Assembly (NCBI RefSeq): GCF_021555175.1
Contig: NZ_JAKGRW010000002.1
Span: 124,001 to 188,000, forward strand
Source of the DNA: Nocardioides alcanivorans
Lineage (GTDB): Bacteria > Actinomycetota > Actinomycetes > Propionibacteriales > Nocardioidaceae
Length of the DNA stretch: 64,000 bases
Reading direction: 5' to 3'
Both the position numbers and the translations under genes were made by a program. Below the pieces are notes generated by a model. It ran no database searches, had not been told where the DNA came from, and was given only the letters and a program-made list of their open reading frames with translations. Of the stretch, positions 54,494-63,937 are shown piece by piece (positions within the stretch are counted from its first letter, which is position 1; each line of letters opens with the position of its first letter).

Positions 54494-55557
54494 TCAGCCG
54501 CTGACGAGCATGCAGACCGGGCGCTGGACGCCTGCGTCCTGGATCGGGATCCCCGGATACTCCCAGGTCGGCTGCATCGCCTCGGTGACCCGGTCGAGAT
54601 CTCCGGAGCGCACCGCCTCCAGCCGGTTGCCGTAGACATCGATGCGCTCCCGGGCCGCGGCGAGTACGTCGTCCCACTCGTCCTGCAGTGGTGGTGCCGC
54701 GTCGACGGCCTCGAGATCGACCACGGTCTGCTCCCACTCGGAGACGATGCGCTCGTAGGCCGGAGCGAGGGTGTCGAGGTCCCCGTCGGTGAGGTCGTCA
54801 CCGGTCTTGATCTTGGCGAGGACGTTGAGGCCGACCGTGAGATCGTTCTCGAAGTCACTCTCGTCACGACGGATGCCGACGGCCAGACAGGCCTCGCTGA
54901 CCTGGGTCACGAACTCCGCGGAGCCCTCCACGACGGCTCGCAGCGAATAGGGATCCATGCAATCCGTCCGGCCGAGGCCCAGTGTCGCGAGTGCGTCGTT
55001 CAAGGAGCCGGACTCGGCCCCTCCGGGCTGGACCCGTCCGTGGCATCCGCGTCGGTCGAACCGGGCAGGAACCCCGTGCTGACCTTCGCCCAGTCGCCCG
55101 TTGCCAACAGGTCGCGCCTGGTCTCGGTCTGGGTGATGAGCTGGTCACCGGAGTCGATCACGACCTCCCACGCCGCCTGCTCCTCGGGCTTGTCGGAGCT
55201 CAGTGCGGACAGGATCTCCTGCATGGCCCGCAACCGGTCCAGCCGGGAGTCGAACCCATGGTGCCACTGCGCGAGCTGCTCCGCGCTCGGCTCCTGCTTG
55301 TCGAGGATGCTCGTCACGACGTCGATGGCGGGGGACTCCTCGGCCGACAGTGCCGAGTTGACCGACGCCGTGCATGCCGCCATCGCCCGCTGGTGGAAGG
55401 GTGCGTCGTCCGGGACGGGCAGTCTGGTCTCGGACGTTGAGCGGCCGTCCGGCGTGGCGTCGTCGCCGGCGTCGTCGTCCGACGAGCCGTTGCAGGCGCC
55501 GAGCAGGAGGAGAGCAGCAGCGGCGAGAGCCATCCGCGAGGAGGTTCGTGGGTTCAC
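54494..55557 (-). CDS. Lipoprotein of unknown function, with apparent frameshift near 55019
   Basis: About 354 residues once joined. The signal peptide ends with lipobox LLLLGAC, followed by an Asp/Gly/Ser-rich linker and an all-helical acidic domain in two halves (LSSDKPEEQAAWEVVIDSGD; ...LTVGLNVLAKIKTGDDLTDG). The frame breaks at a CCCC run (55018-55021). Not recognised. It begins 29 bases after the P450 gene on the same strand. Confidence 0.65.
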
Positions 55558-55586
55558 GTCCTCGGCCTACCCCGGGGGCAGTCGTC

Positions 55587-56810
55587 TCACACCCGCGACT
55601 CCAGGTCCCCGACCGGCAGGTGGTGCCAACTGCGGACGAAGAACGAATCATGCCGTACGCCGCGGCTGGGGTCCGCGCTGATGTGGGGGTGCGCGGCCAG
55701 CAGCTCCTCGATCGCGATCGTCGCCTGGAGACGGGCTGCGTGGCTTCCGATGCAGAAGTGCGGACCGCTGCTGAAGGCCAGGTGCCGGTCGGGCCGCCGG
55801 CGTACGTCCAATTCTGCTGCGGTCTCCCCGAACTCCCGCGGATCGCGGTTGGCGGAGGCGTAGAGCATCATCACCTTCGCGCCCTCGGGAAGCACCGTGT
55901 CGTGGATCCGTACCTCGCGGGTGGTGCTCCGCGCGAGTCCCTGCACCGACGACTCGAGGCGCAGGAACTCGAGCACGGCACCGGAAATCAGGGAGGGGTC
56001 GTCGAGCAGTAGTCGACGCTGGCCAGGAGCGGCGGTGAGCAGGGTGATCCCGTGCGAGACCAGGCTCGCCGACGTGTCGCTGCCACCGGCGACCATCACG
56101 AAGCAGAAGCCCAGGATGTCCCAGTCGGAGAGCCTCTCCCCGTCGAGCTCGGCGGCAACCAGAGCCCCCAGCAGGTCGTCGTGCTCGCAGGTACGGCGAT
56201 GGGTGATCTGCTCGGAGAAGTAGCCCATCATCTGCGCCGCCGCGTCCATGCCACTCAGCTGTTCGGGGTCGACGGCGAAGCCGTCGTTCTGCACCTGCGT
56301 GAGCGCTGCGACCCACGGTGCGAAGGCGGCGCGATCGCTCTCGGGCACCCCGAGGAGATCGGCCAGCACGAAGACCGGAAGGGGGGACGACACCAGCTGG
56401 TGGAGATCGACCTCCTCGCCGGCCGCAGCGCGCTCGGTCAGGTCGGCGATTCGCTCCCGCACGAAGTCGCGGATCTTCTGTTCCATGCTCGCGATCCGGC
56501 GCGGGGTGAAGGCGCGACCGATGAGGCTGCGCAAGGCGGTCTGCACGGGCGGATCCAGCATCACGATCGTCGGCGGGATCCCCAGCTTCCCGATCTCGTC
56601 GGGGTGGAAGGTCAGTCCACGTGCCGACGAGTACGTCGCGGGCTCACGGACCGCGTCCCAGATGTCGTCGAACCGTGCGAACGACCAGAACTCGGGAATC
56701 CCGGGTGCCCCTGGATGGTGGTGCACCGGCCGTTCCTCGCGAAGTGCGGCGTAGGCCGGGTAGGGGTCGGCGCGGAACGCGGGATCCAGCGGGTCGTACG
56801 CCACCGTCAT
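55587..56810 (-). CDS. Cytochrome P450
   Basis: A 407-residue soluble bacterial P450. I-helix oxygen-binding motif MVAGGSDTS, K-helix E-x-x-R (EFLR), and heme loop FSSGPHFCIGSHAARL with the proximal Cys. The redox partner is not in the window. It diverges from a TetR gene, which probably controls it. Substrate unknown; family members hydroxylate terpenes, steroids or alkanes. Confidence 0.9.
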   Translation of the reverse strand: MTVAYDPLDPAFRADPYPAYAALREERPVHHHPGAPGIPEFWSFARFDDIWDAVREPATYSSARGLTFHPDEIGKLGIPPTIVMLDPPVQTALRSLIGRAFTPRRIASMEQKIRDFVRERIADLTERAAAGEEVDLHQLVSSPLPVFVLADLLGVPESDRAAFAPWVAALTQVQNDGFAVDPEQLSGMDAAAQMMGYFSEQITHRRTCEHDDLLGALVAAELDGERLSDWDILGFCFVMVAGGSDTSASLVSHGITLLTAAPGQRRLLLDDPSLISGAVLEFLRLESSVQGLARSTTREVRIHDTVLPEGAKVMMLYASANRDPREFGETAAELDVRRRPDRHLAFSSGPHFCIGSHAARLQATIAIEELLAAHPHISADPSRGVRHDSFFVRSWHHLPVGDLESRV

Positions 56811-56851
56811 GGGGACATCCTTCTAACAAGAGCCGTTAAATTGGCTGTCGC

Positions 56852-56865
56852 TAGTGTTCAGTGCC
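56852..56865 (+). promoter_or_regulatory. -10 box of a leaderless promoter for the TetR gene
   Basis: TAGTGT (56852-56857), eight bases, then GTG at 56866. The upstream TAACAAGAGCCGTTAAATTGG (56824-56844) in the P450-TetR gap is AT-rich and may hold the operator. Confidence 0.42.
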
Positions 56866-57465
56866 GTGGCCCGAGATGCAACCCCCACCAGGCAACGACT
56901 GGTGCGCGCGGCCGAGCGGCAGTTCGCCCGCGACGGCGTGGGCGGTGCCCGGCTGGCGTCGATCGTCCGCGAGGCCGGCCAGGCCAATGACTCGGCCGTG
57001 GGTTACCACTTCGGCTCGCGGCAGGGCCTGGTCGCCGCGATCGCGGCGGAACATCTGGGCACGATGGAGGGTCGGCGCAAGGGGCCCGCGCCCGGGGACG
57101 GAGTGCTGGAACTGGTCCGCAAGGTCGTCGAGCCGACCACCGACCTGCTGAACGACGAGCGCGGCAGGGACTTCCTCCGGATCATGGAGCAGTTGGCCGG
57201 ATTCTCCGGGTTGGCCACCGGGCGCACGGTCGAGTTGCTGACCGGCACTGTCCTGGACCAGCAGCTGCGGGCCCTGGTCGAGGCACTGGAGGCGGAGTTC
57301 GGCACCGACGTCGCTAGGGAACGCGTCGCGACCGTCGTCACCTTCTTCGCCGCGGCACTGGCCGAGCGGGCGCGCGAGGTGGAGTCGTCGCGCCGGGTCC
57401 GGCTCTCGCACTCACGCTTCGTGGACCACCTCGTGTCGATGCTGACCGGTGCCCTGACGGGCTGA
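56866..57465 (+). CDS. TetR-family regulator, divergent from P450
   Basis: A 199-residue regulator with HTH LASIVREAGQANDSAVGYHF and a TetR_C ligand domain. GTG at 56866 follows a -10 box; GTG at 56854 is in frame but lies inside that box. The 55-bp divergent gap suggests repression of the P450 gene. Confidence 0.8.
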   Translation: MARDATPTRQRLVRAAERQFARDGVGGARLASIVREAGQANDSAVGYHFGSRQGLVAAIAAEHLGTMEGRRKGPAPGDGVLELVRKVVEPTTDLLNDERGRDFLRIMEQLAGFSGLATGRTVELLTGTVLDQQLRALVEALEAEFGTDVARERVATVVTFFAAALAERAREVESSRRVRLSHSRFVDHLVSMLTGALTG

Positions 57466-57476
57466 CGCAGCCTCGG

Positions 57477-57541
57477 GCGCAATCAGCGCGACTTCGGCCC
57501 GCAACTGCGCGACCTCGGCACGCAACTGCGCGACTTCGGCG
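57477..57541. repeat. Three tandem copies of a 21-bp CGCAACTGCGCGACTTCGGC unit
   Basis: Three slightly diverged units between the convergent TetR and rskA genes. Function unknown; possibly a shared terminator or intergenic repeat family. Confidence 0.65.
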
Positions 57542-57545
57542 TGGG

Positions 57546-58286
57546 TCAGCCGTCCGCGAGGTCGAAGAAGACGATCGGGTCACTTGTCGGCTGGGGAGAT
57601 CCGCCGTCGGGTTCCACGGTGATCCCGGCACCGACGGCGTCGGTGGCGTCACCGGTGAGGAGCATGGTCTGGTCGGGACGGTCCGGCATCAGGCCGGCAT
57701 CGACCATCTCGCCGTCGGGTGTCTGCAACCAGAGCTGGTAGTCGCGGCCCTCGGGAGCGGACGGCATGTCCTGGGTGATCACGACTGCCCGCCCCTGCGA
57801 CACCGAACGCACCAGGCGGGCGGTCGCGCCGTCGGCCAGGTCGAGCCTGACCTCCTGTGCGTCGTCGGCGGCCATCACCTGGTCCGCCATGTTCGGTGCC
57901 TCGCTGGTCTCGTCCGTCCACGGTTGGATGACTGCCACGGCGCCGCCCAGCAGGACGACGACGGCCGCGGCGGCCGCGAGCAGCGGCAGCCGACGTCGGC
58001 GCCGTTCGATGGGCACGACCGCAGCCGACGGTTCCGACTCGGTCGGCGGTGTACGCAGGGGCGGCAGCGGGCGAACCTTGGCGATCTCGGAGAGTACGGC
58101 GTCGCGCAGGGCCGGCGGCGGAGGTGCGCTGGTCAGCTCGGGGAGGAGGCCGGTGGCTTCGCGAAGCTCAGCCACCTCGATCCGGCAGTCTCCGCAGACC
58201 GCCAGGTGTGCCTCGAAGGCGACGCGTTCCGCGTCGTCGAGTGCGTCGACCGCGTAGGCACCGGAGAGTGCATGGATGTCGTTCAC
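57546..58286 (-). CDS. rskA: Anti-sigma-K factor RskA
   Basis: A 246-residue membrane anti-sigma factor. The N-terminal anti-sigma domain has the zinc-finger-like H-x3-C-x2-C (HLAVCGDC), a TM helix lies at about 110-130 (PLLLAAAAAVVVLLGGAVAV-like), and an outer RskA domain follows with DYQLWLQTPDGEMVDAGLM. GTG start overlapping the sigK stop by 4 bases. It should hold SigK inactive until regulated proteolysis. Confidence 0.88.
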   Translation of the reverse strand: MNDIHALSGAYAVDALDDAERVAFEAHLAVCGDCRIEVAELREATGLLPELTSAPPPPALRDAVLSEIAKVRPLPPLRTPPTESEPSAAVVPIERRRRRLPLLAAAAAVVVLLGGAVAVIQPWTDETSEAPNMADQVMAADDAQEVRLDLADGATARLVRSVSQGRAVVITQDMPSAPEGRDYQLWLQTPDGEMVDAGLMPDRPDQTMLLTGDATDAVGAGITVEPDGGSPQPTSDPIVFFDLADG

Positions 58287-58885
58287 TGGGCCACTCCCAT
58301 CGTGTCTCGCAGTCGGATCAGGCCGTCTCGGATGCGTGTCTTCGCCGTCCCGACCGGGAGGTCGAGCAGGCTGGCCACCTCGGTGTGCGTGTAACCGCCG
58401 AAGTAGGCAAGTTCGATCGCCTCGCGTTGGACGGTCGTCAAGCTCGTGAGCGCCGCGCGGACCCTCCTGCTCTCCAGCCCGGCCAGCGCCGCCTCCTCGG
58501 TGGAGTCGTGCTCCACACGGTGGTCGGCGCGGGCGTAGGTCGTGTCGCGACGACTCGACGACTCGGCCGAACGTACCCGGTCGACGGCTCGTCGGTGGCC
58601 GATGGTCATCAGCCACGACAACGCGCTGCCGCGCCGCGGGTCGAACCGCGACGCGGTGCGCCAGATCTCGAGGTAGGCCTCCTGGGTCACCTCGTCGGAC
58701 TGCGCCGGATCGCGTACGACGCGGGTCACCAGGCCGTGCAGCCTCGCGGCCGTGGCGTCGTACAACTGTGCAAAGGCTGCCTCGTCCCCACGAGCCGACC
58801 GGTGCAGCATGCCGGCCAGTGGGTCCGCGGTGCCTCGCCCCACCGGCGATGTGTCGCCGGTGGAGTCGGGATGGGCCTGGTTCAC
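58283..58885 (-). CDS. sigK: ECF RNA polymerase sigma factor SigK
   Basis: A 200-residue ECF sigma factor. Region 2: DEVTQEAYLEIWRTASRFDP and SALSWLMTIGHRRAVDRVR; region 4: LTTVQREAIELAYFGGYTHT then EVASLLDLPVGTAKTRIRDGL. Together with RskA and fasciclin this is the SigK module known from mycobacteria. It lies 31 bases after the fasciclin gene, so the SigK-type promoter before fasciclin probably drives it too (autoregulation). Confidence 0.9.
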   Translation of the reverse strand: MNQAHPDSTGDTSPVGRGTADPLAGMLHRSARGDEAAFAQLYDATAARLHGLVTRVVRDPAQSDEVTQEAYLEIWRTASRFDPRRGSALSWLMTIGHRRAVDRVRSAESSSRRDTTYARADHRVEHDSTEEAALAGLESRRVRAALTSLTTVQREAIELAYFGGYTHTEVASLLDLPVGTAKTRIRDGLIRLRDTMGVAQ

Positions 58886-58916
58886 GTCTTCGATCCTTGC
58901 GCTCGACGGTGGTGAA

Positions 58917-59590
58917 TCAGGGCATCAACACGGTGTCGATGACATAGACCGTGGCATTGGCGGTCGGGATGTTGCCGCAGAGCACGGTCGCCTTCTCGTC
59001 GGCGACCTTGAACGACTCACCGGAGCCGGTGACCTTGATCGTGTCGCCGGCCAGGGTCTCGTGCTCGCCGGCGAGGTCCTCCGGCGCCAGCTTGCCGGCC
59101 ACCACGTGGTGGGTGAGGACGGTCGTCAGCATCTCCTTGTCGGCCATCACGCCGGCCATCGCGTCCTTCGGGATCTCCGCGAAGGCGTCGTCGGTGGGCG
59201 CGAACACCGTCAGGGCCTCGGCCGAGTTGAGGGTGTCCACGAGGCCGGCCTCGCCGACGGCGGAGACCAGGGTCTTGAGCAGCGGGTTGGCGGAGGCCGC
59301 GGTTGCGACCGGCTCGGTGGCCATGCCGTTGAAGGAGCCCGCACCGTCGGTCGGGATGAGGCTGCAGCCCTCGCCGAAGGTGGCGGCCGCGGCGTCCATG
59401 TCGTCACCGTCGGCGTCGTCGCCCCCATGTCGTCGTTGCCATCGGTCATGTCGACGCCCGAGTCCTGGCTGGTGTTGTCGTCTCCCGACGAGTTGTCGTC
59501 GGAGTCGTCCGAGCCGCAGGCAGCGAAGGAGGCGGTCATGGCGATCGCGGCCGCGGCGACGCCGGCCCGCTTGAGGATGGTGCGCTTCAT
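58917..59590 (-). CDS. Fasciclin-domain lipoprotein (MPT70/MPT83-like), with apparent frameshift near 59424
   Basis: About 224 residues once joined. Signal peptide with lipobox FAAC, a Ser/Asp-rich linker, then one FAS1 domain: NPLLKTLVSAVGEAGLVDTL, LTVFAPTDDAFAEIPKDA, LTTVLTHHVVAGKL, ATVYVIDTVLMP. The frame breaks at a C5 run (59422-59426). MPT70/83 homologues are the main SigK targets in mycobacteria; a SigK-type promoter lies upstream (59625-59652). Confidence 0.86.
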
Positions 59591-59624
59591 GATGAGGCCT
59601 TTCGATGGTGGATTGTCAGGAGTG

Positions 59625-59652
59625 ATTCGGAGCTGGCGCGAGGGCCGGATTG
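59625..59652 (-). promoter_or_regulatory. SigK-type promoter of the fasciclin-sigK-rskA unit
   Basis: On the minus strand: CAATCC (59652-59647), 16-base spacer, CCGAAT (59630-59625). Both boxes recur before the molybdopterin gene. This agrees with the mycobacterial SigK consensus as I recall it (CCATCC and CCGAAT, spacer about 16-17). Confidence 0.7.
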
Positions 59653-59663
59653 GTCCAAACCCC

Positions 59664-61343
59664 TTATTTTTCGACGGTTACGAGGATTTCCTGGATGCCG
59701 CTCGACCCGTCCGGGAACGGAGTGGCGCGTACGCCGGTCTGTACCTCGCCGTCGACGGTCGTCGCGCGCACCGCCAGCGTGTGCCGACCCGGGGTGGCGT
59801 CCCAGAGGTGGAACCACTGGCTCCAGTAGTCGACACCGGCGTCCGGGCCCAGCCGGGCGGCCTGCCACGGGCCACCGTCGATGCAGACCTCGACCGCCGC
59901 GATGCCGCGGTGCTGGGCCCAGGCGACCCCGCCGATCGCGACCCGGCCGGCGGCGACCCGATCCGCGGAGCGCGGCGTGTCGATCCGTGAGGACACCTTG
60001 ATCGGACCGTCCTCGGACCAGTCGCGTTCGGTCCAGTACGCCGTCGCCTTGCCGTAGCGGGTGATCGTCAGCTTGCGCAACCATTTGGTGGCGCTGACGT
60101 AGCCGTAGAGCCCGGGCACGATGAGACGCGCCGGCGAGCCGTGCTCAGCGAGGAGCGGCTGGCCGTTCATCCCGATCGCGACCAGCGCATCGCGCCCGTC
60201 GAGGGCGACCGCGAGCGGGGTGCTGATGGTGAAGCCGTCAGCTGCCGTGCTGAGGATCTGGTCGGCACCGGACTGCACGCCCGCTCGTTCCAGCAGCGTC
60301 GCCAGCGGTACGCCGAGCCACCGGGCGGAGCCGATGTATCTGCCGCCGACCTCGTTGGAGACACAGGTCATGGTGATGTCACGCTCGACCATCGGCAAGG
60401 CGCAGAGCTCATCGAAGTCGAGGGTGAAGGGCTGATCGACCTCGCCGTCGACGCGAAGGTCCCAGTCGTCCACCGGGACCAGCGGGACGCTGAGGTTGAT
60501 GTCGACGCGATAGAAGTCGCCATTCGCGGTGCGGAAGTCGGAGATCCCAGGGATCGCCTTCTCCAGCCCGGTCGGCAACGGTGCCGGCACGCTGCTGGCC
60601 TTGGGCAGCACGATGTTGCCGATGCTGGTGCGGGCCTGCTCGACCACCCGGCCGATCCAGCCACCCGCTCCTGCCAGCACCGCGACGGCACCGGCGGTCA
60701 GGAGCAGGGTGCGGCGTGAGGTGCCGGCAACCTGGGGCTGGGCGGTGCCGCGCGCCATCGGGTGCCAAGCAGGTGGGTCGGGGAGGGGTGCTCCGTCGTG
60801 CGGGGACTCGTCCACTGGGGCCGGATCGTCCGGCGGGGTGTCCGCTGCCGACTCAGGGTCGTCCGGCAGTGCGGCCCCGTCGAGACGGCGCAGCACCAGC
60901 AGCACGCCGGCGCCGGTGAGACCCGCCGCCAGCGCCGGGAGGGCGTCGTACGGCTCGGCGAGAGGGCGGTTGAGTGCGGCGAGCCCGGCCAGGCCGACCA
61001 GGGCGAGGAGGAGGGCGAGGCCGACGGCGAACCGCCGGTGCGCGAGCGCGCCCGCAACGGCGGCGAGCAGGATCGTCACGGCCAGCACGCTGCCGACCAG
61101 GATCGTCTTGTCGTTGTCGCCGAACTGTCGGATCGCCCATTCCTTCATGGGTGTCGGCGTCTGGTCGATGACGGTCGCTCCGACCGCCAGTACCGGCGAC
61201 GACGCGGGAGTGAGCAGCGCTGCGACGAGGTGGCCGATCGCCATGCCGGCCAGGCAGGCGAGCACCCCGAACCCCAGCCACACCAGGAGCCCCGGTCGGT
61301 ACGGCGGCGCTGATGTCGGGCGGTCACTCGCTCGGGTGTCCAT
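59664..61343 (-). CDS. Membrane-anchored molybdopterin oxidoreductase, sulfite oxidase/YedY-like
   Basis: A 559-residue protein. About 200 N-terminal residues carry four or five TM helices, then a Pro/Asp-rich linker, a further hydrophobic segment, and the Mo-cofactor domain: [21 protein letters not shown] (the Cys is the molybdenum ligand), [20 protein letters not shown], and a C-terminal dimerisation domain. The likely role is extracytoplasmic reduction or repair of oxidised protein residues. The ATG at 61343 lies 7 bases after a SigK-type -10 box. Confidence 0.84.
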   Translation of the reverse strand: MDTRASDRPTSAPPYRPGLLVWLGFGVLACLAGMAIGHLVAALLTPASSPVLAVGATVIDQTPTPMKEWAIRQFGDNDKTILVGSVLAVTILLAAVAGALAHRRFAVGLALLLALVGLAGLAALNRPLAEPYDALPALAAGLTGAGVLLVLRRLDGAALPDDPESAADTPPDDPAPVDESPHDGAPLPDPPAWHPMARGTAQPQVAGTSRRTLLLTAGAVAVLAGAGGWIGRVVEQARTSIGNIVLPKASSVPAPLPTGLEKAIPGISDFRTANGDFYRVDINLSVPLVPVDDWDLRVDGEVDQPFTLDFDELCALPMVERDITMTCVSNEVGGRYIGSARWLGVPLATLLERAGVQSGADQILSTAADGFTISTPLAVALDGRDALVAIGMNGQPLLAEHGSPARLIVPGLYGYVSATKWLRKLTITRYGKATAYWTERDWSEDGPIKVSSRIDTPRSADRVAAGRVAIGGVAWAQHRGIAAVEVCIDGGPWQAARLGPDAGVDYWSQWFHLWDATPGRHTLAVRATTVDGEVQTGVRATPFPDGSSGIQEILVTVEK

Positions 61344-61350
61344 GCGAGTG

Positions 61351-61377
61351 ATTCGGAGCGAGCCGGCGTCCGGATTG
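61351..61377 (-). promoter_or_regulatory. SigK-type leaderless promoter of the molybdopterin oxidoreductase
   Basis: On the minus strand: CAATCC (61377-61372), 15-base spacer, CCGAAT (61356-61351), then 7 bases to the ATG. Same boxes as 59625-59652. Confidence 0.68.
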
Positions 61378-61378
61378 T

Positions 61379-61391
61379 TAGCGTCGTCGTC
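61379..61391 (+). promoter_or_regulatory. -10 box of a leaderless promoter for the ABC ATPase gene
   Basis: TAGCGT (61379-61384), seven bases, then ATG at 61392. Divergent from the SigK-type promoter, almost back to back. Confidence 0.45.
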
Positions 61392-62317
61392 ATGACCGAT
61401 GTCATCGAGATCGCTGGACTGGTGAAGACGTTCGGGAGGTTCCGGGCGCTGGACGGGCTCGACCTGCAGGTCGCCGAGGGCGAGGTGCACGGCTTCCTTG
61501 GTCCCAACGGGCAGGCAAGTCCACGACGATCCGGGTGCTGCTCGGGCTGCTGCGTGCCGACTCCGGCGCCGTGCGGCTGCTCGGCGGTGACCCGTGGAAG
61601 CAGGCGGCGGAGCTGCACCGGCGTCTCGCCTACGTGCCCGGCGACGTGAACCTGTGGCCCAACATGACCGGCGGTGAGGTGATCGACCTGCTCGGTCGAC
61701 TCCGCGGTGGCATCGACGAGCAGCGCCGTGCGGACCTTCTTGAGCGCTTCGAGCTCGACCCGACGAAGAAGGGGCGCTCCTACTCCAAGGGCAACCGTCA
61801 GAAGGTCGCCCTGGTCGCGGCGCTGGCGTCCCCGGTCGAGCTGCTGATCCTCGACGAGCCGACGAGCGGATTGGACCCCATCAAGGAGGCCGCCTTCCAG
61901 GAGGCGATCGACGAGTTCCGCTCCGATGGACACAGTGTGCTGCTCTCCAGCCACATCCTCGCGGAGGTGGAACGGCTCTGCGATCGGGTGACGATCATTC
62001 GCAACGGGGTGGGCGTCGAGTCGGGCAGCCTGAGCGAGTTGCGCCACCTCACCCGCACCTCGGTGATGGCAGAGGTCGCCGAGGCGCCGCACGGCCTCGA
62101 CCGTCTCGTGGGCGTCCACGACCTCGTCGTGGAGGGCAAGCGGGCCGTGTTCGAGGTCGACACCGATCAGCTCGACTCGGCAGTCGGAGCCTTGCACCGG
62201 CTGGGGATCAGGTCGCTGACCGCGCAGCCGCCCACGCTCGAGGAGCTCTTCCTGCGGCACTACGGCGACGAGCTCCCCGCAGCTGGCTCGGCCACTGCCG
62301 AGGGGGATCCAGCATGA
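61392..62317 (+). CDS. ABC exporter ATP-binding protein, with apparent frameshift in the Walker A region
   Basis: About 308 residues once joined. FLGPNG precedes a break at a GGG run (61509-61511); with one more G the Walker A reads [18 protein letters not shown]. Signature [15 protein letters not shown], Walker [14 protein letters not shown] and H-loop LLSSHIL are intact. DrrA/CcmA-type subunit of a drug or polyketide exporter. It overlaps the permease gene by 4 bases. Confidence 0.85.
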
Positions 62318-63883
62318 CCGGCGCCGGTCTGCTGCTGCGCACCTTCCTCAGGCGTGACAAGTGGTGGTGCTGGCGTGGACCGTGGGCATCACGCTGCTCT
62401 ACTGGTCGCAGGCCGTGGGCATCGAGGGGGTCTACGAGAGTCAGGCGGAGTTCGACAAGGCGGCGGCGTTGATGGAGAAGAACGCCGCCTTCATCGCGAT
62501 GGCCGGACCACCGCGGGCCCTCAACACGGTCGGCGGCCAGGTGACGTGGCAGGCCAGCGCCTTCGGGGCGGTATGCGCCGGCCTGATGAGCATGTACCTG
62601 ATCGCGCGCCACACCCGGGCCGAGGAGGAGAGCGGCCGCGACGAGATCCTCCGCGCCACCGCGATCGGCAGGTGGGCTCCGCAGACCGCTGCGCTCGTGA
62701 CGGCGCTGCTGGCCAACGTGTTGGTCGGCCTCTGTGTCGCGGGCAGCCTCTGGTCCTACGGTCTTCCGACCGCCGGCTCGGTCACCAGCGGTCTGCAGGT
62801 GGGACTGACCGGGTGGGTCTTCACCGGAACCGCACTCGTTGCGGCCCAGCTCACCCAAAGCACCCGCGGCATGTATGGCATCGCAGGGTCGGTGATCGCC
62901 ATCTCCTACGTGCTCCGTGCTGTCGGCGATGTCGGCAACGGCATCCTCTCGTGGCTCTCCCCGATCGGCTGGGGCCAGGCCATGCGGGCCTTCTCCGGTG
63001 AGCGTCTCGCTCCCGCGCTGCTCCTGCTGGTGGTGGCCGCGCTGGCCGTCGGGGCGTCGTACCTGCTCTTCGAGCGGCGCGACGTCGGGAGTGGGTTGCT
63101 CGCAGCGCGCCCGGCCCAGCCCGGGCCCCGGCGTCGCTGGGTGGGCCCGTCGGACTGGCCTGGCGGCTGCAACGCGGCTCGGTCGTCGGCTGGGTGGTCG
63201 GCCTCTTCCTCTTCGGCCTGGCCTACGGATCCATCGGAGACAGCGCTGCTGACCTGATCGGCGGTTCCGACACCACCCGCGAGCTCCTCGAGGTCGCTGG
63301 GGCGGCGCTGGTCGACGGGTTCTATGCCAACGCGCTGTTGATGTTGGCCCTGCTGGGGTGCGCCTTCGCGATCTCTTCCGCGCTCCGGCCCCGTGCCGAG
63401 GAGGAGGCCGGCCGCGTCGAACCCCTGCTCGCGACCCCGTTGCCGCGGGGACGTTGGTATGCCGCCCACGGTCTGGTCAGCGTGACCGGCACCTTCGCCG
63501 TCGCCGTTGCGGGAGCGCTCGGCATGGCGATCGGGTACGCCGGGGTCACCGGATCCCTGGATCGCTTCGCCCCGTTCCTCGTGGGGGCGCTCTCGCTGAC
63601 CGCCGCCACCTTGGTGTGGATGGGAGTGGCCCGGCTGCTCCACGCGTTGTCGGCCGACTGGGCGCCCTGGGCCTGGGCCGGGCTCGGCTTCAGCGTGGTC
63701 GTGGTGCTCTTCGCCCGACCGCTGGACTTCCCCGACTGGCTCACCGCGTTGTCGCCCTACGAGCACCTCGCCCTGGTGCCTGCCCAGGACCTCGACTGGC
63801 CCCCACTGCTGGTGCTGCTGGCGCTGGCCGGACTGCTCTGGTGGGCCGCCCAGGCCGCCTTCGCCCGGCGCGACGTGCACTGA
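62314..63883 (+). CDS. ABC exporter permease (polyketide-antibiotic exporter type), with two apparent frameshifts
   Basis: About 523 residues once joined. Two six-helix-like halves: [20 protein letters not shown]... and [20 protein letters not shown], each with an E-E-E/S-G-R-x-E/D segment before its helices ([23 protein letters not shown]). This duplicated layout is that of the large ABC-2 exporters annotated for polyketide antibiotics. Breaks lie near 62362-62364 and 63152-63153 (GG runs). Substrate unknown. Confidence 0.82.
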
Positions 63884-63890
63884 CCCCCAT

Positions 63891-63937
63891 CGGAGGTCGA
63901 GCCTGCGCCGTCTCGAGCCTGTCGAAGGGTCGAGACC
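63891..63937. repeat. Interspersed repeat near window end
   Basis: Nearly the exact reverse complement of 47599-47645. Intergenic, 8 bases after the permease stop. The remainder to 64000 shows no complete gene. Confidence 0.7.

Noticed and set aside
53283-54635. A 450-codon plus-strand open frame over the alcohol dehydrogenase
   Set aside because: Antisense shadow; the minus strand has full zinc-site and Rossmann motifs.
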